DNA of 64,000 bases from Mycobacterium sp. ELW1 (GCF_008329905.1 NZ_CP032155.1:4588001-4652000), one strand, 5' to 3'; positions 39,525-48,093 are shown, counted from the first letter of the stretch. The notes: a model not told the origin generated them from the sequence alone. Numbers and translations: made by a program.

Positions 39525-39746
39525 TTGATTCGAATGATCGAGCGCGACCCAATCCCCGACGACGTCCCAGTCTCCGATGCCATCGAGCAAATCCAGCCTG
39601 CGACGCAATCCGCCGACTTGGAGAGCCTCGACATCGATGAGAGGGTGCCGCTCGACGACGGCCCACCACCTCTGGAGAGCAACGAATTGGATTGGCAGGA
39701 ACAACGCCAGGTCGTCGAGGATCCGGACCCTGACGAGATCCGCTAG
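39525..39746 (+). CDS. Small acidic hypothetical protein
   Basis: A 73-aa, strongly acidic protein (many Asp/Glu, Pro), MIRMIERDPIPDDVPVSDAI to VVEDPDPDEIR, with no membrane segment. An AAGGAGG site at 39514-39520 lies 4 nt before TTG 39525; ATG 39534 is an alternative at longer spacing. No family recognised. Acidic proteins of this kind are common in mycobacterial SigF regulons, but the only SigF promoter just upstream reads the other way. Confidence 0.6.
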   Translation: MIRMIERDPIPDDVPVSDAIEQIQPATQSADLESLDIDERVPLDDGPPPLESNELDWQEQRQVVEDPDPDEIR

Positions 39747-39756
39747 TCAGGGCAAT

Positions 39757-39783
39757 GTTTGACCCAGCGGGGGCTCTGGGTAC
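39757..39783 (+). promoter_or_regulatory. SigF promoter of the Rho_N-type gene
   Basis: GTTT (39757-39760), a 17-bp spacer and GGGTAC (39778-39783) match the SigF consensus except the last base. It lies 43 bp before ATG 39827. Confidence 0.65.
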
Positions 39784-39826
39784 AAGTTCCACCGGGGAAC
39801 AGCAACCTCAGCAAAGGGGGTAGGAA

Positions 39827-40009
39827 ATGTCGAGCGCCTCTGCGGCGAGATCGGATGTCGACGACATCCGTTTTTTTCGGCCAAGTCGGTCCTGCGCCTA
39901 TGAAGGCTGGACCGTCGCTGAGCTCAAGAAAAGGGCCAAGCAACTTGGGATTTCAGGCTATTCGGGCCTGAGCAAGGAAAAGTTGATCTCGCTCATCCGC
40001 AGTTATTGA
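39827..40009 (+). CDS. Small protein with Rho_N/SAP-like helix-extended-helix domain
   Basis: A 60-aa protein. Residues 27-60, GWTVAELKKRAKQLGISGYS and the following GLSKEKLISLIRSY, form a Rho N-terminal/SAP-like fold that usually binds nucleic acid. The basic, serine-rich first 26 residues carry two Phe-Phe/Arg clusters. A purine-rich ribosome-binding site (GGGGGTAGGA) precedes ATG 39827, and a SigF promoter lies upstream. It ends just before a strong terminator. Confidence 0.75.
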   Translation: MSSASAARSDVDDIRFFRPSRSCAYEGWTVAELKKRAKQLGISGYSGLSKEKLISLIRSY

Positions 40010-40021
40010 CGCCTGAGATAC

Positions 40022-40050
40022 AAAGGTCCAGCCCACGTGGCTGGGCCTTT
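40022..40050. terminator. Bidirectional intrinsic terminator
   Basis: AAAGGTCCAGCC (40022-40033) and GGCTGGGCCTTT (40039-40050) form a 12-bp stem with one G-U pair and a 5-nt loop. Flanking A and T runs suit both directions, and it lies between the convergent Rho_N-type and membrane-protein genes. Confidence 0.8.
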
Positions 40051-40056
40051 CTCGTC

Positions 40057-40368
40057 TCAACCTTGCAACGCTGCCGCCACCGTGAGCATCAGCAGGACCA
40101 CACCCGCACCATGCCACGCGGCATCCCGGCGCACATGACCGCGCCTGAAAGCCCACGCTGTCGCAATGAGCAGCACGAGCGGGGCGCTGAGGCCCAGCGC
40201 GGTGGCCGGAACCGGACCACATGCCGCGGCGTCGGCGCCGGTACCGCCGGTGCAGGTCGACATCCACATCACACCGAGTGCCGCAGCGATGAATCCCGCT
40301 CCGGCAGCCACAATCGCGAAGCGAAGTGCCGCCAGCACTTCCGCCGACGCCGGCCGCGCAGACTGCAT
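40057..40368 (-). CDS. Small membrane protein
   Basis: A 103-aa protein with three hydrophobic helices (about residues 15-37, 58-73 and 84-101): FAIVAAGAGFIAAALGVMWM, then LGLSAPLVLLIATAWAF and the C-terminal AGVVLLMLTVAAALQG. Two cysteines lie between helices 1 and 2 on what is probably one side of the membrane. Family not recognised. A weak SigF-like promoter precedes it, and it ends at the shared terminator. Confidence 0.7.
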   Translation of the reverse strand: MQSARPASAEVLAALRFAIVAAGAGFIAAALGVMWMSTCTGGTGADAAACGPVPATALGLSAPLVLLIATAWAFRRGHVRRDAAWHGAGVVLLMLTVAAALQG

Positions 40369-40377
40369 GTTTGCTTT

Positions 40378-40403
40378 TTGCCCGATGCGCCCCGGGGGTA
40401 AAC
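40378..40403 (-). promoter_or_regulatory. Possible SigF promoter of the small membrane protein
   Basis: On the minus strand GTTT (40400-40403), a 16-bp spacer and GGGCAA (40378-40383) match SigF consensus at 4 of 4 and 4 of 6 positions, 9 nt before ATG 40368. Confidence 0.35.
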
Positions 40404-40420
40404 CTGGCCGGATTGTGCGC

Positions 40421-41095
40421 TCAGTGGCCGGACAACTCCCACACGCTCGCCGACATCCGGTCGGTCATCGTGGTCACGGCGACCTGGCCCCCATCATCGC
40501 CCTGACAGGCCATCGCCTGGACGATGGCATTGTTGCGCAGGCGTGCCTCCGCGTAGCAGGTCCAGTCGAACGGAATTCCGATCTGCTGCTTGTTCCATCG
40601 CACGGTGTCGGCACTGATGTCGGGCACGGTGAACTTCCAGGCGGCGTCTCCGCCGCTGCTCAGCGCGCGCTGACCGTCGCAGGCCTTTGCATTCTTGGTT
40701 CCGGTGGCGAATTGCGCCGCCGCCGAGGCGCCGTCGGCGTAGATCGCGACAGCTTCGGCCACGACGTGGTCGTGTTTGTCGCCATCGGTGAACAGCATGA
40801 CGTGCAGGCCAACCGAATTCTCGCCGAGGAATGCCGCCATCCCGGCCGCGTCGAGCGCCGAGCACGCGGGGACGGCCGAGGATCCGGGAATGGGCCGCGT
40901 CTGGTCGGCGTCGGTTTGCAGCTTCACCCCGATGATGTCGTGCAGCTGCGCCGGGCCGATCAGCACCTGGTCGGTGTCCCCTGCACGCAGCGGCGTGATG
41001 CCGTGAGCGGGATTGGACACGGCGCTGCCGGCGACGGTCTGCGCGCACCCGGCGACCAGCACCGCCGAAGCGCCGAGAATCGCAGCCAGCCGCAC
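40421..41095 (-). CDS. Lipoprotein with PknH-like extracellular sensor domain
   Basis: A 224-aa exported lipoprotein. The signal peptide MRLAAILGASAVLVAGC ends in a lipobox (LVAGC, Cys 17). The rest resembles the PknH_C-type extracytoplasmic domain of mycobacteria: conserved cysteines in VPACSALDAAG, KACDGQRAL, WTCYAEARLRNNAIVQAMAC, which probably form disulfides. It starts at GTG 41095. The ligand is unknown. It lies 11 bp downstream of lat. Confidence 0.85.
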   Translation of the reverse strand: MRLAAILGASAVLVAGCAQTVAGSAVSNPAHGITPLRAGDTDQVLIGPAQLHDIIGVKLQTDADQTRPIPGSSAVPACSALDAAGMAAFLGENSVGLHVMLFTDGDKHDHVVAEAVAIYADGASAAAQFATGTKNAKACDGQRALSSGGDAAWKFTVPDISADTVRWNKQQIGIPFDWTCYAEARLRNNAIVQAMACQGDDGGQVAVTTMTDRMSASVWELSGH

Positions 41096-41106
41096 GCTTC
41101 AGAATG

Positions 41107-42447
41107 CTAGACCGCCGCGCGCAATACCTCTCCCAGGGCGGCCAGCGCGCGGTCGATCTCACTGCGCGACACGGTCAGGGCCGGGCGGAACCGCACACTG
41201 TCTCCGCCGCTGCCGAGCATGATGACGCCGCGCTTCCACAGTGCGGCCAGCACCGCGTCCCGACGCTCGGGACTGGGAAGACTGAACGCGCACATCAATC
41301 CGCGGCCGCGCACATCGCCGACCTCCGGCAGCTGCCGGGCGAGGTCCTCGAGTCCGGCGAGCAGGTAGGCACCCATGTCGGCGGACCGCGCGAACAGCGC
41401 GTCGGCTTCGATGACCTCCAGGATCCGCCGCGAACGGACCATGTCGACGAGGTTGCCGCCCCAGGTCGAGTTGATCCGGGAGCTGACGGCGAAGACGTTG
41501 TCGGTGACGTCGTCGACCCGTCGGCCGGCCATGATCCCGCACACCTGGGTCTTCTTGCCGAACGCGACGACGTCGGGGGTGAAGCCGAGCTGTTGGTAGG
41601 CCCACGCGGTGCCGGTGATGCCACACCCGGTCTGCACTTCATCGGCGATCATCAGCGCGTCGTAGTCGTCACACAGGCGGCGCATCGCGGCGAAGAATTG
41701 CGGCCGGAAGTGCCGGTCGCCGCCCTCGCCCTGGATCGGTTCGACGATGAAGCAGGCGATGTCGTGCGGATGCGCCTCGAATGCCGCGCGGGCCTGTGCG
41801 ACGGACTCAGCCTCCAGCGCATCCATGTCCCGACCATCCAGGCCGGAGCGCAGATACGGGGCGTCGATGCGCGGCCAGTCGAACTTGGGAAAGCGCGCCA
41901 CCTTGACCGGGTCGGTGTTGGTCAGCGACAGGGTGTAGCCGCTGCGACCGTGAAAGGCGCCCCGCAGATGCAGCACTCGGGTTCCGAGCGCGGGATCGAT
42001 CCCGCGCGCCTCGTTGTGCCGGCTTTTCCAGTCGAACGCCACCTTGAGCGCGTTCTCCACCGCCAGCGCGCCGCCGTCGACGAAGAAGAGGTGCGGCAGC
42101 GCGGGATCGCCCAGCACCCGGGAGAAGGTGTCGACGAAGCGCGCCATCGGGACGGTGTAGACGTCGGAGTTGGACGGCTTGTTGATCGCGGCCCGCGCCA
42201 GTTCGGCGCGAAACGCCGCGTCGTCGGCCAGTGCGGGGTGATTCATACCCAGCGCTGACGACGCGAAGAACGTGAACATGTCGAGGTATTCGGTGCCGTT
42301 GCGGGCATCGACGAGCCACGACCCCGACGACCGGTCCAGGTCCAGGACGAGGTCCAGGCCGTCGGCCAGGATGCTGCGTTCCAGAATCGTACGGACATTT
42401 CCGGGGTCGACGACGTCGAGGTCATCGCGCGACAAGAGTTCCGTCAT
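41107..42447 (-). CDS. lat: L-lysine epsilon-aminotransferase
   Basis: A class III PLP aminotransferase of 446 aa that moves the epsilon-amino group of lysine to 2-oxoglutarate, giving aminoadipate semialdehyde. Motifs: FVDGGALAVENALKVAFDWK near 122, LRGAFHGRSGYTLSLTN near 161, the Asp pair with PLP in LMIADEVQTGCGITG near 265, and the PLP lysine in AFGKKTQVCG near 298. It corresponds to Rv3290c, which rises strongly in starvation. It lies downstream of the divergently controlled lrpA, and the pathway continues in hglS and pcd on the other side. Confidence 0.96.
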   Translation of the reverse strand: MTELLSRDDLDVVDPGNVRTILERSILADGLDLVLDLDRSSGSWLVDARNGTEYLDMFTFFASSALGMNHPALADDAAFRAELARAAINKPSNSDVYTVPMARFVDTFSRVLGDPALPHLFFVDGGALAVENALKVAFDWKSRHNEARGIDPALGTRVLHLRGAFHGRSGYTLSLTNTDPVKVARFPKFDWPRIDAPYLRSGLDGRDMDALEAESVAQARAAFEAHPHDIACFIVEPIQGEGGDRHFRPQFFAAMRRLCDDYDALMIADEVQTGCGITGTAWAYQQLGFTPDVVAFGKKTQVCGIMAGRRVDDVTDNVFAVSSRINSTWGGNLVDMVRSRRILEVIEADALFARSADMGAYLLAGLEDLARQLPEVGDVRGRGLMCAFSLPSPERRDAVLAALWKRGVIMLGSGGDSVRFRPALTVSRSEIDRALAALGEVLRAAV

Positions 42448-42453
42448 GAAGCG

Positions 42454-42459
42454 ATACTA
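42454..42459 (-). promoter_or_regulatory. -10 box TAGTAT of lat
   Basis: TAGTAT on the minus strand ends 6 nt before ATG 42447. It suggests that lat has its own leaderless promoter in the 48-bp gap after lrpA. Confidence 0.5.
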
Positions 42460-42495
42460 ACGCAATTTTTACGCTTTCAGCGCGCCGAACCGGAA

Positions 42496-42969
42496 CTAAA
42501 CCGGTAGTGAGACCCGATGACTGTAAAATGTGTTTAGAATGACGGTGCTTCGGGTGCGTACGTTCGCGGCGGTACGGATCTGTTGCAGCAGGACCTCCAG
42601 CGCGGGTGGCGACGCGACGCGCACGAACAGGACGTAGCTCTCCTCGCCGGCCACCGAATGGCACGCCTCGATTTCGGCGATGTGTTCCAGCCGCGCGGGG
42701 GCATCATCTGGTTGGGAAGGATCGAGAGGGGTGATCGCCACGAACGCCGACAGCATGGGCCCGAACGCGTCGGGATTCACCCGCGCGCTGTACCCGGTGA
42801 CCACCCCCCGGGACTCCAGACGACGCACCCGCGACTGGACCGCGGACACCGACAGGCCGGTGGCCGCGGCCAGCTCCGCCAGCGTGGCCCTGCCATCGGC
42901 GACGAGTTCACGAACCAGCGTGCGATCGATCTCGTCGAGACCGTGTGTCGCGTCCGCGCTCTCCGCCAT
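42496..42969 (-). CDS. lrpA: Lrp/AsnC-family regulator LrpA
   Basis: A 157-aa feast/famine regulator with an N-terminal helix-turn-helix (ATLAELAAATGLSVSAVQSR near residue 28) and a C-terminal RAM ligand domain. It corresponds to Rv3291c, which binds the lat promoter and senses amino acids. It lies between lat and the divergent hglS-pcd pair, so it is well placed to control the whole lysine cluster. A GATAGT box lies 8 nt upstream of ATG 42969. Confidence 0.93.
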   Translation of the reverse strand: MAESADATHGLDEIDRTLVRELVADGRATLAELAAATGLSVSAVQSRVRRLESRGVVTGYSARVNPDAFGPMLSAFVAITPLDPSQPDDAPARLEHIAEIEACHSVAGEESYVLFVRVASPPALEVLLQQIRTAANVRTRSTVILNTFYSHRVSLPV

Positions 42970-42999
42970 GGCCGCACACTATCGCAGCGGTGGTGTTTC

Positions 43000-44238
43000 G
43001 TGAGCAATGTCGAAATCTGGCAGCTGCGAGCACGGTTCGCCGCGGCACTGTCGGCGATGTACGGGGCCGAAGTCCCTGCCTACACAACGCTGGTCGAGGT
43101 CAGCGAAGCCGTCAACGGCGATTATGCCGCCGGGCATCCGCACGCCGAGCGGCTCGGATCCATCGAGCGTGTCACCGCGGAACGCCACGGCGCGATCCGC
43201 GTCGGTACCCCGGCCGAATTGACCGATGTGGCAGAGCTTTTCGGGGCATTCGGGATGTATCCGGTGGGTTTCTACGATCTGCGCGAGGCGGCATCACCCG
43301 TCCCGGTGGTGTCCACTGCATTTCGCCCGGTGGATGCTTCCGAACTGGCGCGCAACCCGTTTCGGGTGTTCACCTCGATGCTGGCGACCCGCGACGGCCG
43401 GTTCTTCGATGCCGACCTGCGCCGCCGCGTCGACGAATTCCTGGACCGGCGCCAACTGTTCGATCCGCAGCTGATCGCCGATGCCCGCCGTATCGCGGCC
43501 GCCGGCGGTTGTCCGGAGGCTGCGGCCGAGGATTTCGTGGCACGCGCGGTGGCCGCGTTCGCGCTGTCGCGCGAGCCGGTCGACCGGGCCTGGTATGCCG
43601 AACTGACCGCCGTCTCGGCCGTCGCCGCCGACATCGCCGGGGTGCCCACCACCCACATCAACCATCTGACGCCGCGGGTGCTCGACATCGACGATCTGTA
43701 CCGCCGGATGAGCGAGCGCGGGATCGCGATGATCGACGCCATTCAGGGACCGCCACGCTGGGACGGCCCCGCAGTGCTGTTGCGGCAGACCTCGTTTCGC
43801 GCGCTGGCCGAGCCGCGCCGTTTCCGCGAACCCGACGGCGGCGTCACCGAGGGCACGCTGCGGGTGCGCTTCGGGGAGGTGGAGGCCCGCGGTGTCGCCC
43901 TGACCCGCAAAGGCCGTGAACGGTATGACGCCGCGATGGCGCACTCGGACCCGGCCGCGGTCTGGGCCGACCACTTTCCCCCCACCGACGACGAGATGGC
44001 CTCTGCGGGCCTGGCCTACTACCACCGCGGGGATCCGGACGCCCCGGTGGTCTACGAGGACTTCCTGCCGGCCTCGGCCGCCGGGATCTTCCGCTCCAAT
44101 CTCGACGCCGATACCGAAGCCGCCTCGGTGGCAGACGAATCCGGTTACGACATCGACTGGCTGGCCGGCACGATCGACCGCCACATCCACGACCCCTACG
44201 ACCTTTACGACGCGACCGCCCAGGAGGCCCCCGCATGA
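43000..44238 (+). CDS. hglS: 2-oxoadipate dioxygenase/decarboxylase (HglS-type, DUF1338)
   Basis: A DUF1338-family metalloenzyme of 412 aa. Characterised members (HglS/YdcJ) convert 2-oxoadipate and O2 to D-2-hydroxyglutarate in lysine breakdown. The family's metal and substrate residues are present: ERHGAIR (His 63, Arg 67), THINHLTP (His 219) and the Glu-containing FGEVEARGVALT near 292. It starts at GTG 43000, only 30 bp from the divergent lrpA, and overlaps pcd by 4 bp. M. tuberculosis Rv3292 at this place was long called hypothetical. Activity is inferred from family and context. Confidence 0.85.
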   Translation: MSNVEIWQLRARFAAALSAMYGAEVPAYTTLVEVSEAVNGDYAAGHPHAERLGSIERVTAERHGAIRVGTPAELTDVAELFGAFGMYPVGFYDLREAASPVPVVSTAFRPVDASELARNPFRVFTSMLATRDGRFFDADLRRRVDEFLDRRQLFDPQLIADARRIAAAGGCPEAAAEDFVARAVAAFALSREPVDRAWYAELTAVSAVAADIAGVPTTHINHLTPRVLDIDDLYRRMSERGIAMIDAIQGPPRWDGPAVLLRQTSFRALAEPRRFREPDGGVTEGTLRVRFGEVEARGVALTRKGRERYDAAMAHSDPAAVWADHFPPTDDEMASAGLAYYHRGDPDAPVVYEDFLPASAAGIFRSNLDADTEAASVADESGYDIDWLAGTIDRHIHDPYDLYDATAQEAPA

Positions 44239-45788
44239 GCACCACGACCACCGCCACGTCACTGCCCACCGCCGAGGATCTGCGCGCATCCGTGCGCGCC
44301 GCCTTTGACGCCATCGGTGCGCAGGTCGACCTCACCGAGCCGGGCGGACCCGGCCTGCCGGCGAGCACGCCGGTGACCGGCGAGGTCTTGTTCACTATCG
44401 CCGAGACCACACCCGATCAGACTCGGACCGCGATCACCGCTGCGGCGCAAGCATTTACGACATGGCGCACCACACCCGCCCCGGTTCGCGGCCAGCTGGT
44501 GGCCCGGCTGGGCGAGCTGCTGCGCGAGCACAAGGCGGACCTGGCCACCCTGGTGACCGTCGAGGCCGGAAAGATCACCTCCGAAGCCCTCGGCGAGGTC
44601 CAGGAGATGATCGACATCTGCGACTTCGCCGTCGGCCTGTCCCGTCAGCTGTACGGGCGGACCATCGCGTCCGAACGCCCGGGGCACCGGCTGATGGAGA
44701 ACTGGCATCCACTCGGCGTGGTCGGGGTGATCACCGCGTTCAACTTCCCGGTCGCGGTGTGGGCGTGGAATACCGCGGTGGCGCTGGTGTGCGGCGACAC
44801 CGTGGTGTGGAAGCCCTCAGAGCTCACCCCGCTGACGGCGATCGCCTGCCAGGCGCTCATCGAGCGGGCCGCCACCGATAGTGGAGCGCCGGTGGCGCTG
44901 AGCCGGCTGGTGCTCGGTGGCCGCGAGGTCGGCGAGGCACTGGTCGACGATCCCCGGGTGGCCCTGGTGTCGGCGACCGGCTCGGTGCGGATGGGCAAGC
45001 AGGTCGGTCCGCGGGTCGCCGAACGCTTCGGCCGGGTGCTGTTGGAACTCGGCGGCAACAACGCCGCCGTCGTAACCCCTTCCGCCGATCTGGATTTGGC
45101 GGTGCGAGGCATCGTGTTCTCCGCGGCCGGCACTGCCGGACAACGGTGCACGACGTTGCGCCGGCTCATCGCGCACACCTCGGTGGCCGACACCCTCGTC
45201 GAGCGGATCACGGCCGCCTATCGCAGCCTTCCGATCGGTGACCCGTCCGCCGAGGGAACACTCGTCGGACCGCTGATCCACGAGACCGCCTACCGCGACA
45301 TGGTCCGCGCGCTGGAGCAGGCTCGCGCCGACGGCGGCGAGGTCATCGGCGGCGAGCGGGTGCACGTCGGCGGTGAGGCAACGGAGGCTTTCTACGTCAC
45401 ACCGGCGGTGGTGCGGATGCCCGCCCAGACCGAGATCGTGCACAACGAGACGTTCGCGCCGATCCTCTACGTGCTGACGTACGACAACCTCGACGAGGCG
45501 ATCGAGCTCAACAATGCTGTCCCACAAGGACTCTCGTCCGCGATCTTCACCACCGACGTCCGCGAGGCCGAACGCTTCCTGGCGGCCGACGGGTCGGACT
45601 GCGGGATCGCCAACGTCAACATCGGAACCTCGGGCGCCGAGATCGGCGGGGCGTTCGGCGGCGAGAAGCAGACCGGCGGCGGTCGCGAGTCGGGATCGGA
45701 TTCGTGGAAGGCCTACATGCGCCGCGCCACGAACACCGTCAACTACTCCTCGGAGCTACCCCTGGCCCAGGGCGTGCACTTCGGCTAA
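44235..45788 (+). CDS. pcd: L-aminoadipate-semialdehyde dehydrogenase (ALDH7-type)
   Basis: It oxidises aminoadipate semialdehyde (in equilibrium with piperideine-6-carboxylate), the product of Lat, to 2-aminoadipate with NAD(P)+. The 517-aa protein is an antiquitin-like aldehyde dehydrogenase: GVITAFNFPVAVWAWNTA near 168, VWKPSELTPLTA, LLELGGNNAAVVTPSADLDL with the general-base Glu, AAGTAGQRCTTLRRL with the catalytic Cys near 302, and ETFAPILYVLTYD. ATG 44235 overlaps the hglS stop. It corresponds to Rv3293. Confidence 0.95.
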   Translation: MSTTTTATSLPTAEDLRASVRAAFDAIGAQVDLTEPGGPGLPASTPVTGEVLFTIAETTPDQTRTAITAAAQAFTTWRTTPAPVRGQLVARLGELLREHKADLATLVTVEAGKITSEALGEVQEMIDICDFAVGLSRQLYGRTIASERPGHRLMENWHPLGVVGVITAFNFPVAVWAWNTAVALVCGDTVVWKPSELTPLTAIACQALIERAATDSGAPVALSRLVLGGREVGEALVDDPRVALVSATGSVRMGKQVGPRVAERFGRVLLELGGNNAAVVTPSADLDLAVRGIVFSAAGTAGQRCTTLRRLIAHTSVADTLVERITAAYRSLPIGDPSAEGTLVGPLIHETAYRDMVRALEQARADGGEVIGGERVHVGGEATEAFYVTPAVVRMPAQTEIVHNETFAPILYVLTYDNLDEAIELNNAVPQGLSSAIFTTDVREAERFLAADGSDCGIANVNIGTSGAEIGGAFGGEKQTGGGRESGSDSWKAYMRRATNTVNYSSELPLAQGVHFG

Positions 45789-46222
45789 CCGCCCAGCAGG
45801 CCGAGCAGCTCGCTGCGGCCGATCTGGTTGACCAGAGTGGCGGCGTCGAAGTAGATCCGCTCGTTGGTGATGCGGTCGCCGTCGAAGGAGAACACCGCGA
45901 TCACGGGAACCCGGAAGGCCTTGCCCGTCGGCGGCAGCCCGTAGAACTCGCCGAGATTCGTTCCCAGTAGGTCGAACTCCACGATCACGCTGTCGTCGGT
46001 GACGTGGAAGCTGGCGTTCTCGTGGCGCTGGTCGGGGAACGCGGTGCGCGTGGTGCGGTAGTACGTCATCACTTCGTCGTCGCCGTCGAAGACCTGTTTG
46101 GTCGGGATGATCTCGTAGCGCGGGTGTCCGTTGAAGGTTGCCAGGGTGCGGTCGAACTCCTTCGTCACCTCGGTGTCCATGTGTTCTTTGATGACGTCGA
46201 GCCGACGCCGACGCATATCCAT
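45785..46222 (-). CDS. SnoaL-like/ester-cyclase-type protein
   Basis: A 145-aa protein of the NTF2-like fold, in the SnoaL ester-cyclase group: RYEIIPTKQVFDGDDEVMTYYR, FPDQRHENASFHVTDDSVIVEF, GLPPTGKAFRVPVIAVFSFDGDR. Members act on varied small molecules; the substrate is unknown. The start ATG 46222 has AAGGA 6 nt upstream. It converges with pcd (stops overlap in CTAA) and diverges from the TetR gene, its likely regulator. Confidence 0.85.
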   Translation of the reverse strand: MDMRRRRLDVIKEHMDTEVTKEFDRTLATFNGHPRYEIIPTKQVFDGDDEVMTYYRTTRTAFPDQRHENASFHVTDDSVIVEFDLLGTNLGEFYGLPPTGKAFRVPVIAVFSFDGDRITNERIYFDAATLVNQIGRSELLGLLGG

Positions 46223-46328
46223 GATCATTCCTTCATCGAGATCGACGTTTCGTACACATCTACCCGCACTTTCGCTGCGATACGTCGGTTTGGGCGCAAG
46301 TCGGAAAACCTGTTGTACACGTGCCAAC

Positions 46329-46334
46329 TAGGAT
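46329..46334 (+). promoter_or_regulatory. -10 box TAGGAT, leaderless promoter of the TetR gene
   Basis: TAGGAT ends 6 nt before ATG 46341. GTACAC occurs twice in this 118-bp divergent region (46249-46254 and 46315-46320) and may mark operator half-sites. Confidence 0.45.
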
Positions 46335-46340
46335 GTCCGC

Positions 46341-46991
46341 ATGCCGGAATCACCCGCCCGCCGCCGTCTGTCTCCCGAGGACCGGCGCAGCGAACTCCTC
46401 GCATTGGGCGCCGAGGTGTTCGGTCAGCGCCCGTACGACGAGGTCCGCATCGACGAGATCGCCGAGCGCGCCGGGGTCTCGCGGGCGCTGATGTATCACT
46501 ACTTTCCCGACAAGCGCGCGTTCTTCGCCGCGGTGGTTCGGGCCGAGACCGAGCGACTGTTCGAGGCCACCAACACCCTGGCCGCCCAGGGCGAGACCCT
46601 CTTCGAGCGGTTGCGGGCCGGCGTCGTGGCCTACATACGCTACGACGAGCAGCATCCGCACGGCGCGTGGGCGGCGTACATCGGCATGGGACGCACCGAC
46701 CCGGTCCTGCGCGGCATCGACGACACCGACAACGAGCGGCAGATGCAGCGGATCATGGCCGCGATCACCGACGTGGTCCAGGGCGACCTGGACTCCAAGG
46801 TCGAGCGTGACCTGCGGGCGATCGTCTACGCGTGGCTGGCGTTCACCTTCGAACTGTGCCGCCAGCGTGTCCTCGACCCCTCGATCGACGCCGACAATCT
46901 CGCGGATTCCGGGGCCCACGCGCTGCTCGACGCCATCGTGCGGGTGCCGGGTATCCCGGCGGCGCTGGCCGACGCGGCCGACCGCCGCTGA
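46341..46991 (+). CDS. TetR-family regulator
   Basis: A 216-aa TetR/AcrR protein with an N-terminal helix-turn-helix, VRIDEIAERAGVSRALMYHY followed by FPDKRAFFAAVV, and a mostly helical ligand domain. It diverges from the SnoaL-like gene and converges with the epoxide hydrolase gene after one base, so either may be its target. The inducer is unknown. Confidence 0.92.
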   Translation: MPESPARRRLSPEDRRSELLALGAEVFGQRPYDEVRIDEIAERAGVSRALMYHYFPDKRAFFAAVVRAETERLFEATNTLAAQGETLFERLRAGVVAYIRYDEQHPHGAWAAYIGMGRTDPVLRGIDDTDNERQMQRIMAAITDVVQGDLDSKVERDLRAIVYAWLAFTFELCRQRVLDPSIDADNLADSGAHALLDAIVRVPGIPAALADAADRR

Positions 46992-46992
46992 T

Positions 46993-48093
46993 TCAGCGCA
47001 CTCCTGCGAAGAACGCCCGGACATCGTCGACGAAGAGCTCGGGTTGCTCGAAGGCACCGAAGTGACCGCCCCGCGGCATGTCGGTCCAGCGGGTGATGTT
47101 GTAGGTGTTCTCACACCAGCTGCGCGGGGGTCGCATGATCTCCTTCGGGAACCGCGCAATCCCGGTGGGCACCTCGACTCGGCCCTGCGCACCGAAGGAC
47201 CGGAAGCTCTCCCAGTACAGCCGGGCTGACGACGCCGCGGCGTTGTTCACCCAGTACAGCGTCACGTTGTCGAGGATTTCGTCTCTGGTGAGTGCGTTCT
47301 CGGGATGCCCGTCGCAGTCCGTCCACGCCCAGAACTTCTCGACGATCCACGCCAGCTGACCGACGGGCGAATCCGCCAACCCGTAGCCGAGCGTCTGCGG
47401 GCGGGTGGACTGCTGCTTGGAGTAGCCGGAATCCCACTTGGCGTAATACTCCCCCGCCGCCAGTGCGTCCTTCTCCTCGTCGGTGGGGTTGGTCAGCGCG
47501 CCGCTCGGGAAGGCCATCGGCATGTTGGTGTGGATGGCGATGCAGTTTCCCCCGTTGCGGCCGATCTGCGTGGTCACCGCCGCACCCCAGTCGCCGCCCT
47601 GCGCGACGTAGCTCTGATAGCCCAACTTCGCCATCAGCGCGTCCCACGTCGTGGCGATCTTCTCGATACCCCAGCCGGTCGTCGTCGGCTTGCCCGAAAA
47701 CCCGTAGCCCGGCAGGGACGGGCACACCACATGGAAGTCCTCGGTCAGCGGCTCGATCACTTTGGCGAATTCGACCACTGAGCCGGGCCAGCCGTGCGTG
47801 ATGATCAGCGGGAGCGCATCGGGATTCGACGACCGCTGATGGATGAAATGCAGGTCCAGCCCGTCGATTTCGGTGATGTAGTGATCGAACCGGTTGAGCG
47901 CTGCCTCCCGCCGGCGCCAGTCGTAGTCTTCGGCCCAGTAGCCGGCCAGCTCGCGGGTGTAGGCCAGCGGAATGCCCTGGCTCCAGTCGTCGACGCATTC
48001 CTTCTCGGGCCACCGGGTGCGCTTCAGCCGGTCTCGCAGGTCCGCCAGGACGTCGTCGGATACCGCGATCTCAAAGGGCCGGACATCGGTCAT
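46993..48093 (-). CDS. Epoxide hydrolase (alpha/beta-hydrolase)
   Basis: A 366-aa epoxide hydrolase with the N-terminal EHN region (PFEIAVSDDVLADLRDRLKR to W-containing segment) and an alpha/beta-hydrolase core: oxyanion HGWPGSVVEF near residue 100, nucleophile Asp in QGGDWGAAVTTQ near 168, and the catalytic His in RGGHFGAFEQPE near 350. It opens epoxides to diols. It lies back-to-back with the ferredoxin/P450 genes, which could make such epoxides, but a shared pathway is inference. Confidence 0.93.
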   Translation of the reverse strand: MTDVRPFEIAVSDDVLADLRDRLKRTRWPEKECVDDWSQGIPLAYTRELAGYWAEDYDWRRREAALNRFDHYITEIDGLDLHFIHQRSSNPDALPLIITHGWPGSVVEFAKVIEPLTEDFHVVCPSLPGYGFSGKPTTTGWGIEKIATTWDALMAKLGYQSYVAQGGDWGAAVTTQIGRNGGNCIAIHTNMPMAFPSGALTNPTDEEKDALAAGEYYAKWDSGYSKQQSTRPQTLGYGLADSPVGQLAWIVEKFWAWTDCDGHPENALTRDEILDNVTLYWVNNAAASSARLYWESFRSFGAQGRVEVPTGIARFPKEIMRPPRSWCENTYNITRWTDMPRGGHFGAFEQPELFVDDVRAFFAGVR

